Origin: an uncultured Hellea sp.
GTDB lineage: Bacteria; Pseudomonadota; Alphaproteobacteria; Caulobacterales; Maricaulaceae
Length of the DNA: 53,915 bases
Direction of reading: 5' to 3'
Assembly: GCA_938007935.1 (NCBI GenBank)
Contig: CALLMD010000014.1
Location: forward strand, 1 to 53,915
The notes beneath the pieces were generated by a model. It was not told the DNA's origin and made no database searches. It saw only the letters and a list, made by a program, of their open reading frames with translations. The position numbers were made by a program, and so were the translations under genes. Shown here in pieces: positions 41,854-49,344 of the stretch (the stretch's first letter is position 1; the number at the start of each line of letters is the position of its first letter).

Positions 41854-42675
41854 ATGAACCTCTCAGGAAAATCAGCTGTTGTAACAGGTGCAGGCCAAGG
41901 TATTGGCGCAGCCATCGTTGAAAAATTAGCGGCGCAAGGCGCAAGCGTGGCCGCGCTCGACCTTAATCAGGATAATGCTCAATCAGTTATTGAAAAACTG
42001 GATGGCGACCATCTCGCCCTAAAATGCAATGTCGGGTACAGCAAAGACGTCATCAAAGCGGTGCGCGAGGCCCGCAAACAATTTGGACGCTTAGATTTTG
42101 CCATAAACTGCGCGGGCATTGGACAAGCCAAAGGTGATGGATCTGATAAATTTTACGGCGCGATGAATAAACGCAATGAAGAACTTGCCAAAGACGGCTC
42201 ATCCAGCACTTTCGTCGACCACCTCATCCATATGGAAGATGAAGGCTGGGCGGGTGTTATGGCCGTCAACCTCAACGGAGCATTTTATGTCTGCCGCGAA
42301 GCGGTGCGTATTATGGCCGAAGACGGCAATGCAGGCTCTATCGTGAATATTAGCTCGACTTCAGCGCAATCCGGCGAAGGCTCTCCGCATTATGTAACCT
42401 CTAAATCCGCTTTGATTGGCCTAACGCGTCAGCTTTCGCGTGAACTTGCGCCGCGCGGCATTCGCGTCAATGCTGTCGCGCCCGGCCCGACCAATACGCC
42501 CATCATGAATGGCCTTCCGCAAGAATGGATAACCTCAATGGAGCAATCCGTTCCGCTCGGCCGCATGGCTGACCCAAGCGAAGTCGCAGGTGCGGTGGCG
42601 TATCTTTTATCTGATGATGCGAGTTTTGTAACAGGATCAGTATTGGTGGCCAATGGCGGGAGTTATTGTTTCTAA
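41854..42675 (+). CDS. Short-chain dehydrogenase/reductase 2
   Basis: 273 aa. Cofactor loop GAGQGIGAAIVEKL, NCAGIG, Ser in NISSTSAQSG, Y-x3-K in YVTSKSAL, and VAPGPTNTP. A 30-residue insert around 90-125 compared with its neighbour may shape the substrate pocket. Co-transcribed with SDR 1. Ends three bases from the convergent MFS gene. Confidence 0.9.
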   Translation: MNLSGKSAVVTGAGQGIGAAIVEKLAAQGASVAALDLNQDNAQSVIEKLDGDHLALKCNVGYSKDVIKAVREARKQFGRLDFAINCAGIGQAKGDGSDKFYGAMNKRNEELAKDGSSSTFVDHLIHMEDEGWAGVMAVNLNGAFYVCREAVRIMAEDGNAGSIVNISSTSAQSGEGSPHYVTSKSALIGLTRQLSRELAPRGIRVNAVAPGPTNTPIMNGLPQEWITSMEQSVPLGRMADPSEVAGAVAYLLSDDASFVTGSVLVANGGSYCF

Positions 42676-42678
42676 ATT

Positions 42679-43980
42679 TCATCCAAGCGTATCAAGCAAT
42701 ATTTCCCTATCCTGTTCAACCGTTTTGCCAGCCATCAATATACAAAAAATGGCTGGAATAGCCGTCAGTAAAGTTACCGCTAAAGCATAGCGAATGGCTT
42801 GGTCTGCGTATTTAGCGGTAAAAAAGTCATTGGCGAGGCCAACAAACCAAACCCCTAATGCCAATCCTGTAAACGTCAGGGCAAAGCCCCATAATGCCGT
42901 GCCTGTCGCACGTGCTTTCGCTGGCAATAAATCTTGTAGAGCGGCTTGCATGGCAATCACCCAACCTCCTGCCATTAATCCGGCTGGTAAAGTCAGCAAT
43001 GTTGCGATGTTTACATCTTCAACAAAACACAAAATAATCATGGAAACAAAAAATCCAACTAACCCTATCGCGGATAACCGAAAGGGCCAACGCACGTCTT
43101 TGGTCGTTAATCGGTCACACAAAATACCCAAGACCAGCGCGCCTGTAATACCTGCGATAAATGACGGCCCACCATAACGCGCATTAGCTTCGGTTAATGA
43201 CAAATCAAATGCACGCGCGAAAAGTGTTGGCGCCCAAATACCGAATCCATAACTTGCAAATCCGCCCAACGCCGTACCTATCGTCATAAATCGAAAACTA
43301 CGCCTTGCCCACAAGGCCTTTAAGGTTGTGACAAAGGATAGCTGGTCTTCTTTGTCAGTGGAAATACTATCCAAATCCAACCGCCCTCTTTTAGGTTCTT
43401 TGACAAGAATGAGTGTCAATAAACCGAGTAAAACGCCAGGCGCTCCAAGTGAAATAAACGCTGTCCGCCAATGATAGGCATCAGCAATAGCGGCCCCGCC
43501 CACAAGGCCGAATATTTGCCCGAAATAAACACCAAAATTTAAAATGGCAAAAGCAAAGGCTCTTTTCTTTGGCGGAAAATAGTCTGATAAAAGCGAAAAT
43601 GCGGGGGCTAAGAATGCGGCTTCTCCGACGCCGACCCCAAGCCTGGCCGCAGCGAAACTCCATGGTGTATGCGCCAAACCCGAAAGCACTGTGAACCCAC
43701 TCCAGATAACGGCCCCAGCAACAATAATTTTGACTCGATTTCGCCGATCAGCAAACCGCGCAATTGGAATGGCCAATAATGTATAAACAATCGCAAAGGC
43801 AGGGCCGACCAAAAAACCCATAAATGTGTCAGAGACTTCAAAGGTTTTTTTAATTTCCTCCAATAAACCCGATGCCACATATCGGTCTGCAACATTGATC
43901 AAATATAGCAGCACCATCATGACCAGTACAAACCAAGCATAGCGTCTGCTATTGGGGGTATTATCTATTGTCTCTGTCAT
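42679..43980 (-). CDS. MFS transporter
   Basis: 433 aa, about 12 membrane spans. The MFS loop motif between spans 2 and 3 is seen in ARFADRRNRVKIIV, and a second-half copy is LCDRLTTKDVRWPFRL. Located directly after CoA ligase 2 (1-base gap), so it likely brings in the substrate of this cluster; direction and substrate are inferred. Confidence 0.88.
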   Translation of the reverse strand: MTETIDNTPNSRRYAWFVLVMMVLLYLINVADRYVASGLLEEIKKTFEVSDTFMGFLVGPAFAIVYTLLAIPIARFADRRNRVKIIVAGAVIWSGFTVLSGLAHTPWSFAAARLGVGVGEAAFLAPAFSLLSDYFPPKKRAFAFAILNFGVYFGQIFGLVGGAAIADAYHWRTAFISLGAPGVLLGLLTLILVKEPKRGRLDLDSISTDKEDQLSFVTTLKALWARRSFRFMTIGTALGGFASYGFGIWAPTLFARAFDLSLTEANARYGGPSFIAGITGALVLGILCDRLTTKDVRWPFRLSAIGLVGFFVSMIILCFVEDVNIATLLTLPAGLMAGGWVIAMQAALQDLLPAKARATGTALWGFALTFTGLALGVWFVGLANDFFTAKYADQAIRYALAVTLLTAIPAIFCILMAGKTVEQDREILLDTLG

Positions 43981-43981
43981 A

Positions 43982-45577
43982 TTAAATCTTGTTATCGAAA
44001 ACGGCTTTTGCCCATTTATAATCTTGTTTACCGGCAGGTGAGCGCTGGATTTCGGCTACTGTCTTTACGGCCTTGGGTAATTTATAACCTGCTAGTTTTG
44101 AATCGCAAAAATCCTTTAGGGCTTCAAGGTTTGGCACTTCAAATCCTTGTGAGACAGAGATAACTGCGCAAACACGTTGCCCCCATTTATCATCAGCCAA
44201 CCCGACAACCGCAGCATCATGGACTGCGGGATGTGACCTGAGCACTTCTTCGACTTCCTCGGGGTATATTTTTTCACCGCCTGAATTAATACAGGTCGAG
44301 CCGCGCCCGAGTACGGTCATCATATTATCATTATCTAGGCGCGCCTCATCGCCGGTTAAAACCCATATTTTGCCATCAATTTTAACGAATATTTCGGCCG
44401 TTTTCTCTGGGTCACCATAATAGCCAATCGGCATATGTCCAGAGCGGGAGAGATATCCAACTTCCCCGACTTTTGCAAAACGTCCATCAATAATAACGTT
44501 TTGATTTTCATCGATAGGCAAGCGCATAAATCCGCCATCTTTTATAGGTGCCCCCATCCCTGAGATACCTGTTTCAGAGGTTCCCATTCCATCGCCCATC
44601 ATTGTGTTGGGCAGAAACGTTTTTAACTCATCTTTTATATGCTGGGAAAATACGGCCCCGCCGCTTCCAAAATGAATAAGCCGTGATAAGTCCCAACGCG
44701 CAGGGTTTTGCTTTAAAGCGTTGAGCAACGGCACAGCCATAGCATCGCCGACAATTTGCAGAATATTGACCTGTTCTCTTTCCACCCTATCCCAGATTGA
44801 CTCCGCATCAAATCCACCGCGCATAGGATCAAGCACCATTGTGACCCCGCCCAAAATACCTGACAGAGCCGTCCAAATCGCCGCCCCGTGCATGAGGGGC
44901 GCAACTGGTAGAATACGTATCGGGAAACTTTGCTCTGCAATATCTCCCTGTTCCTGTGGTAATTTTATCGGCGGTTTACGTGCATAAAGTCCTCCTCCAC
45001 CAAGGCAGGCATAAAAGAATGCCTTATGCGGCCACATCACGCCCTTGGGCATGCCCGTGGTTCCCCCTGTATATTGAAGGATGTAATCATCCTCATGGCG
45101 TTCAAATATCTCACCAACAGGCCCATAGCACATGAGCTCTTCATAAGGCACTGACCCACTTGAAGTGACGCCCTGCTCGTCTTCAACTGCTATGGAGATA
45201 GACAGCAAAGGTAATGAGGCTTTTAAGCTCTCAATTAGAGGCGCAAATTCTGCGCCGTGAATAACAGCCTTCGCATCTGCATTTCCAAAAAGATAATGCA
45301 GCTCGTCATATTGATATCGATAATTAACATTAAAAGGCACCGCGCCAATTTTTATTATGGCAAAAAAGCTCTCCAGATATTCAGGGCCGTTCATAAGATA
45401 TAAGCCGACTTTATCTCCGCGCCGAATGCCTTGGCTGTAAAGTCCCGCTGCCAAACTACTCGCCCGGTCATTCATTTGCTGATAAGTCACTGCACCTTTT
45501 TCATCCAACAGGGCGACACGACCTGGGACGCGCGCTGCGACGATCTCAAATAAATCTGCGAGATGAAACTGTGTCAG
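43982..45577 (-). CDS. AMP-dependent acyl-CoA ligase 2, probable CTG start
   Basis: 531 aa if begun at CTG 45577. Motifs: YTGGTTGMPKGVMWP, MGDGMGTSETGISG, TGDEARLDNDNMMTVLGR and the catalytic Lys in SPAGKQDYKWAK. An apparent start at TTG 45508 would drop 23 residues that clearly belong to the family N-terminus (FHLADLFEIVAARVPGRVALL). The only codon available after the in-frame TAG is CTG, preceded by AGGGGA at normal spacing. Followed by the MFS gene; the upstream region holds operator site 2. Confidence 0.85.
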   Translation of the reverse strand: MTQFHLADLFEIVAARVPGRVALLDEKGAVTYQQMNDRASSLAAGLYSQGIRRGDKVGLYLMNGPEYLESFFAIIKIGAVPFNVNYRYQYDELHYLFGNADAKAVIHGAEFAPLIESLKASLPLLSISIAVEDEQGVTSSGSVPYEELMCYGPVGEIFERHEDDYILQYTGGTTGMPKGVMWPHKAFFYACLGGGGLYARKPPIKLPQEQGDIAEQSFPIRILPVAPLMHGAAIWTALSGILGGVTMVLDPMRGGFDAESIWDRVEREQVNILQIVGDAMAVPLLNALKQNPARWDLSRLIHFGSGGAVFSQHIKDELKTFLPNTMMGDGMGTSETGISGMGAPIKDGGFMRLPIDENQNVIIDGRFAKVGEVGYLSRSGHMPIGYYGDPEKTAEIFVKIDGKIWVLTGDEARLDNDNMMTVLGRGSTCINSGGEKIYPEEVEEVLRSHPAVHDAAVVGLADDKWGQRVCAVISVSQGFEVPNLEALKDFCDSKLAGYKLPKAVKTVAEIQRSPAGKQDYKWAKAVFDNKI

Positions 45578-45590
45578 CTACAAATCCCCT

Positions 45591-45624
45591 AATGCGTAGT
45601 TTTTACATGTATTTACTACGCATT
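45591..45624. promoter_or_regulatory. Shared dyad operator, site 2
   Basis: AATGCGTAG (45591-45599) and CTACGCATT (45616-45624) are perfect 9-bp inverted arms with ACATGT exactly at the centre (45605-45610). The core TGCGTA-N18-TACGCA has the same 30-base length as site 1. It lies between divergent CoA ligase 2 and the OYE-like gene; the arm near the ligase abuts its ribosome binding site, which suggests repression. Confidence 0.8.
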
Positions 45625-45695
45625 TAGAGCAATTATTGAGAAATAACACGTATTTTCATCATTTTTAGCGTGATTTTTTTCGCATTCAGATTTAT

Positions 45696-46946
45696 ATGTC
45701 TTCCATGACAAAAAGCGCCTCAAAAGCCTTCACGCCGCTCACCATAGGCCCGCTAACTCTGCGCAACCGCTTTATCAAAGCGGCGACCAATGAAGGCATG
45801 TGCAAAGGTGGCGTTATATCAAAGGGGCTCGCAGCCTTTCATGAACGTGTGGCAGAAGGCGGAGCCGCTATGACAACGGTCGCCTATTGCGCGACCTCCA
45901 AAGACGGGCAAACCTTTGTCGATCAAGCACATCTCTCCGCAGACACCATTATGGATTTCAAAGCACTCACAGATAGGGTGCATAAACACGGCGCAGCGGC
46001 ACAGGCTCAAATCACTCATGCTGGGGCCTTTACTTTTCTGCCCAAAGACTTCTCTTCCATGAAACCAATCTCCGCCAATGGCGGATTTAACAAGTTTGGG
46101 GTAATGACAGGTCGCTATTTAAAGAAGCAAATGAACCGCGCGGACATGAACGCCATTGCAGATGAATTTGTCCGCGCTGCCCTTAATTCTAAAGAAGCAG
46201 GCTTTGACGCCGTGGAAATCCATATGGGCCATGGTTACCTTCTCGCGCAATTCATCACGCCTTTTTATAACTCGCGTAAAGACGAATATGGCGGCACTAT
46301 ACAAAACCGGATGAAGTTTCCCGCCGAGGTTCTCTCCAAAGTGCTAGACGCGGTCGGCAAAGATATGGCTGTGACGGTTAAATATAGTCAGACAGATGGC
46401 AAAGACGGTGGTAACACCATCACAGAAGGGATAGAGATTGCTAAAATACTGCAAAGCACAGGCGCTCATATGGCGCAACTCTCTAACGGACTTAACGTCG
46501 AGTCCATCGACACCATGTTTGGCAATCCCCTGCCCAAATCATCGGTTAAACCCAAAAGCCTGATAATTCGCGTTGGCATGATGCTACAGCCTAAAAGCAA
46601 AGAACCTGACCGCGAATTTAAGCAGCTTTATTCCATGGCCCCTGCTCAACAAATTCGCGCCGCCGTCAACATGCCGCTTTGTTATTTGGGCGGGGCTCAA
46701 ACCATGGATAATGTGAATAAGGTCATGGATGAAGGCTTTGATGCCTTGGGCTTAGGCCGCGCCCTTATTTTCGACCCTAATCTGGTCAATGCACTGCAAT
46801 CGGGCAGCATCCGCAATTCCGGCTGTACGGCTTGTAATCAATGCGTGACCCTCATGTACACACCCGGCGGTACAGCCTGCGTCGAAGAAGGCGGACATAA
46901 GGGCCACGCCCCTAAATTAAATACTACACCCGCCTCAGCGGCATGA
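45696..46946 (+). CDS. Old-yellow-enzyme/2,4-dienoyl-CoA reductase-like flavoprotein
   Basis: 416 aa. FMN-barrel motifs: PLTIGPLTLRNRFIKAAT, AQITHAGA, AVEIHMGHGYLLAQFITP, and the C-terminal phosphate-binding LGLGRALIFDP. After the barrel it keeps C-x2-C-x2-C-x11-C (GCTACNQC ... TAC), close to the 4Fe-4S spacing C-x2-C-x3-C-x11-C of 2,4-dienoyl-CoA reductases, but the following FAD/NAD(P) domain is absent. Probably reduces or rearranges an unsaturated intermediate. Rieske gene 2 follows 22 bases later. Confidence 0.85.
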   Translation: MSSMTKSASKAFTPLTIGPLTLRNRFIKAATNEGMCKGGVISKGLAAFHERVAEGGAAMTTVAYCATSKDGQTFVDQAHLSADTIMDFKALTDRVHKHGAAAQAQITHAGAFTFLPKDFSSMKPISANGGFNKFGVMTGRYLKKQMNRADMNAIADEFVRAALNSKEAGFDAVEIHMGHGYLLAQFITPFYNSRKDEYGGTIQNRMKFPAEVLSKVLDAVGKDMAVTVKYSQTDGKDGGNTITEGIEIAKILQSTGAHMAQLSNGLNVESIDTMFGNPLPKSSVKPKSLIIRVGMMLQPKSKEPDREFKQLYSMAPAQQIRAAVNMPLCYLGGAQTMDNVNKVMDEGFDALGLGRALIFDPNLVNALQSGSIRNSGCTACNQCVTLMYTPGGTACVEEGGHKGHAPKLNTTPASAA

Positions 46947-46967
46947 TATAGAACTACGGAGGATATT

Positions 46968-48041
46968 ATGGCAACCACAGCAGAATATGGCATTGGCGAG
47001 TTCACCTTTCCAAGAGGATGGTTCATGGTCGGCGAAGCGAAAGACGCTACAAACAAGCCCATTCCGCTACGCTATTTCGGGCGTGACCTGATTATGTATC
47101 GCGGCGCTTCTGGACGTGTTGTCGTTATGGATGCTTACTGCCCACATATGAAAACGCATCTGGCCAAAAATGAGAGTTCCTATATCGTCATGGACGGCAA
47201 ACAGGTCGAGGGCGATGATATACGCTGTCCATACCATGCGTGGAAATTCGGCCCTGACGGGATGTGTAACGAAATTCCCTATTCACCTGCGCCCATTCCA
47301 AAGGCGGCAAAAATTCGCTCTTATCCCGTACAAGAATGGGGCGGACTAATCTTGATGTGGCATGACGAAGAAGAAGGCGAGCCTGATTTTCAGCCCCACC
47401 CTCTACCTGAATGGGAAGATGAGAAATGGGTGAATTGGAAAGTCGATCATCTCGGCACGCTGGATTGTCACCCGCAAGAAATTATCGATAATATGACCGA
47501 TAAAGCGCATCTGGGCCCTATTCACGGCTCAACCGACATGGAGCTATTTGAGAGTACCTGTGATAACCATGTTATCCGCCAATTATTGGCGGCCGGGCAC
47601 CGCACCTTATCCGATGAGGTCATGACCAATGATACGTGGTATACAGGGCCAGGACTCCTGCTCTCTCGCATGAACGGTTATTACAATTCGCTGATGATGA
47701 TTTGCCATACCCCCATAGAAGATGGCCAAGTGCGCGCTTGGCATGGCCTGATGGTAGAGCCGCCAAATTTCCCCATGAATGATGACGACAAAGCCGCTGT
47801 TCCCGCTTTCCAAGAAGGGTCAAAAATGGCCCTCCTCCAAGACTTCGATGTTTGGGCGAATAAAGCGCCGTGCCTGTCAATCATGCAAGTTGTCGGCGAC
47901 GGCCCCTTCGGCAAAGCGCGCCTTTGGTACAAGCAGTTTTATAATCCACGCAAAGACGTAAAAAAATACCAAGCTAAATCAAATGGCCATTGGATCACAA
48001 AAGGTACGAAACGCGACCCTTGGGTGGATGCGGCGGAGTAG
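46968..48041 (+). CDS. Rieske non-haem iron oxygenase 2
   Basis: 357 aa. 2Fe-2S site C-x-H (YCPHMKTHLA) and C-x2-H (RCPYHAWKFG), iron site in DNMTDKAHLGPIHG. GGAGG precedes the ATG by 6 bases. Paralogous in layout to the oxygenase at 37306-38421 but clearly different in sequence, so the two probably act on different intermediates. No reductase nearby. Confidence 0.88.
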   Translation: MATTAEYGIGEFTFPRGWFMVGEAKDATNKPIPLRYFGRDLIMYRGASGRVVVMDAYCPHMKTHLAKNESSYIVMDGKQVEGDDIRCPYHAWKFGPDGMCNEIPYSPAPIPKAAKIRSYPVQEWGGLILMWHDEEEGEPDFQPHPLPEWEDEKWVNWKVDHLGTLDCHPQEIIDNMTDKAHLGPIHGSTDMELFESTCDNHVIRQLLAAGHRTLSDEVMTNDTWYTGPGLLLSRMNGYYNSLMMICHTPIEDGQVRAWHGLMVEPPNFPMNDDDKAAVPAFQEGSKMALLQDFDVWANKAPCLSIMQVVGDGPFGKARLWYKQFYNPRKDVKKYQAKSNGHWITKGTKRDPWVDAAE

Positions 48042-48060
48042 AACATATTTTAAAAGAGAA

Positions 48061-48137
48061 TGGTACCGCCTCTCAGTCTTGAACTGAGGACCTCTGGTTC
48101 CACAAACCAGCGCTCTAACCAGCTGAGCTAAGGCGGC
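48061..48137 (-). tRNA. tRNA-His (GTG), alphaproteobacterial type without G-1
   Basis: 77 bases with encoded CCA. The anticodon loop TTGTGGA between CTGGT and ACCAG gives GTG. The acceptor stem GCCGCCT pairs with AGGCGGT, so the first pair is G1-U72, followed by A73; the base before G1 is T, so G-1 is not encoded. This combination is the known altered histidine identity of one alphaproteobacterial clade. It lies between the Rieske gene and the M48 gene. Confidence 0.93.
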
Positions 48138-48203
48138 ATCCAAAAGAATGGGCGGGCTTTAAACCAAGCACCGCCCTTCTTCAAGCCCCGAAATGAAAAA
48201 GAG

Positions 48204-49148
48204 TTACGCTTTTCCGATTTTCGGCATTTTAATTGACTGCCAGCCTTGGGAGCCGAGCTTTTCTTGATAGCGAATGTAATTGTGCAAATCCCGCGCACGT
48301 CGGCTAGGGTCGGGATGCGTTGAGAGAAATTCCGGCTGACGACGCGTATTATTTTCCGCCATTTTTTCCCAGAGCTTGACGGCCTGATGGGCGTCATAAC
48401 CCGCCTTGTGCATATATTTTGCACCTAGCAAATCAGACTGACTTTCATGACGGCGTGAGAATGGCATCAACACGCCAAGCTGGAAACCCATCCCCAAAGC
48501 GCCATTTAAGAGCTGTGTATTTCGCTGAGCTGCACGTTGACAATTGTACTGCTCTCGGCCCGTCATCGTCCGGCATTTTCTACCCATTTGTGAGGCACCA
48601 ACAATTGTGCCCCCAATAACTGCCAACTGTCCTGCCATTTGTGTACTGACACGTTCAGCAGCATGTTTACCAGTAACATGCCCCACTTCGTGCCCCATAA
48701 TTGCAGCAACTTGATCGTCATTATCGGTAAAATCCATCATACCTTTGTAAAAACCAACGCGGTTACCAGGTAGAACAAAGGCATTTTTAGTTTCTTTGTC
48801 AAAGACAGCGTAATCCCACGCTTCATTCTCTTTATTTGCGCCGCGAGAAATACGCCCCCCAATATTACGCAAGCGATTCGTGTAACGCGGATCATTTGAA
48901 ACGGGCGTTTTCGCTTTTGCATCATCCCAAGAGGCTGCTGCCATTTGACTAAGCTGGCTATCACCAACAAGCAATAACTGCTTAGCGCCTGTTTCCGCGT
49001 TAGTCGCACACCCCGTCATAGAAGCACCTGAAACTGTGAGCACACCGCCTGCTGCTAGCCCCTGAATAAGGCTTCGGCGTTCAAGCATTTCCTTGTCTTC
49101 AGCAGAGCATCCCTCTTCGGGTTGATGATGATCATGATTGCACCACAT
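48204..49148 (-). CDS. M48-family metallopeptidase, exported lipoprotein
   Basis: 314 aa. HEVGH (153-157) in MGHEVGHVTGKHAAER and a later ESQSD give the M48 zinc site. The N-terminus is odd: MWCNHDHHQPEEGC, then ERRSLIQGLAAGG (twin-arginine-like, RR at 24-25) and a lipobox-like SMTGC (Cys47). The ATG is fixed by a strong TAGGAGGA five bases upstream. Homologues such as LoiP or BepA act in outer-membrane protein quality control. Confidence 0.87.
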   Translation of the reverse strand: MWCNHDHHQPEEGCSAEDKEMLERRSLIQGLAAGGVLTVSGASMTGCATNAETGAKQLLLVGDSQLSQMAAASWDDAKAKTPVSNDPRYTNRLRNIGGRISRGANKENEAWDYAVFDKETKNAFVLPGNRVGFYKGMMDFTDNDDQVAAIMGHEVGHVTGKHAAERVSTQMAGQLAVIGGTIVGASQMGRKCRTMTGREQYNCQRAAQRNTQLLNGALGMGFQLGVLMPFSRRHESQSDLLGAKYMHKAGYDAHQAVKLWEKMAENNTRRQPEFLSTHPDPSRRARDLHNYIRYQEKLGSQGWQSIKMPKIGKA

Positions 49149-49344
49149 TTGTGTCCTCCTAGACGAAATAGAAAATATCAGATTAACTATAGCTAAATTT
49201 TACCTAAAAATACAGAGCTAGACTGTCATTTTATTTATTGAGCGATTATATCTTCATGATGCGTGTCACGGGACGATGTTTTGTTTGGGTTCATATAAAC
49301 TGTTATAACGTCTAAAGTTATTCTGAGCGCAGACGGAGAATTGC

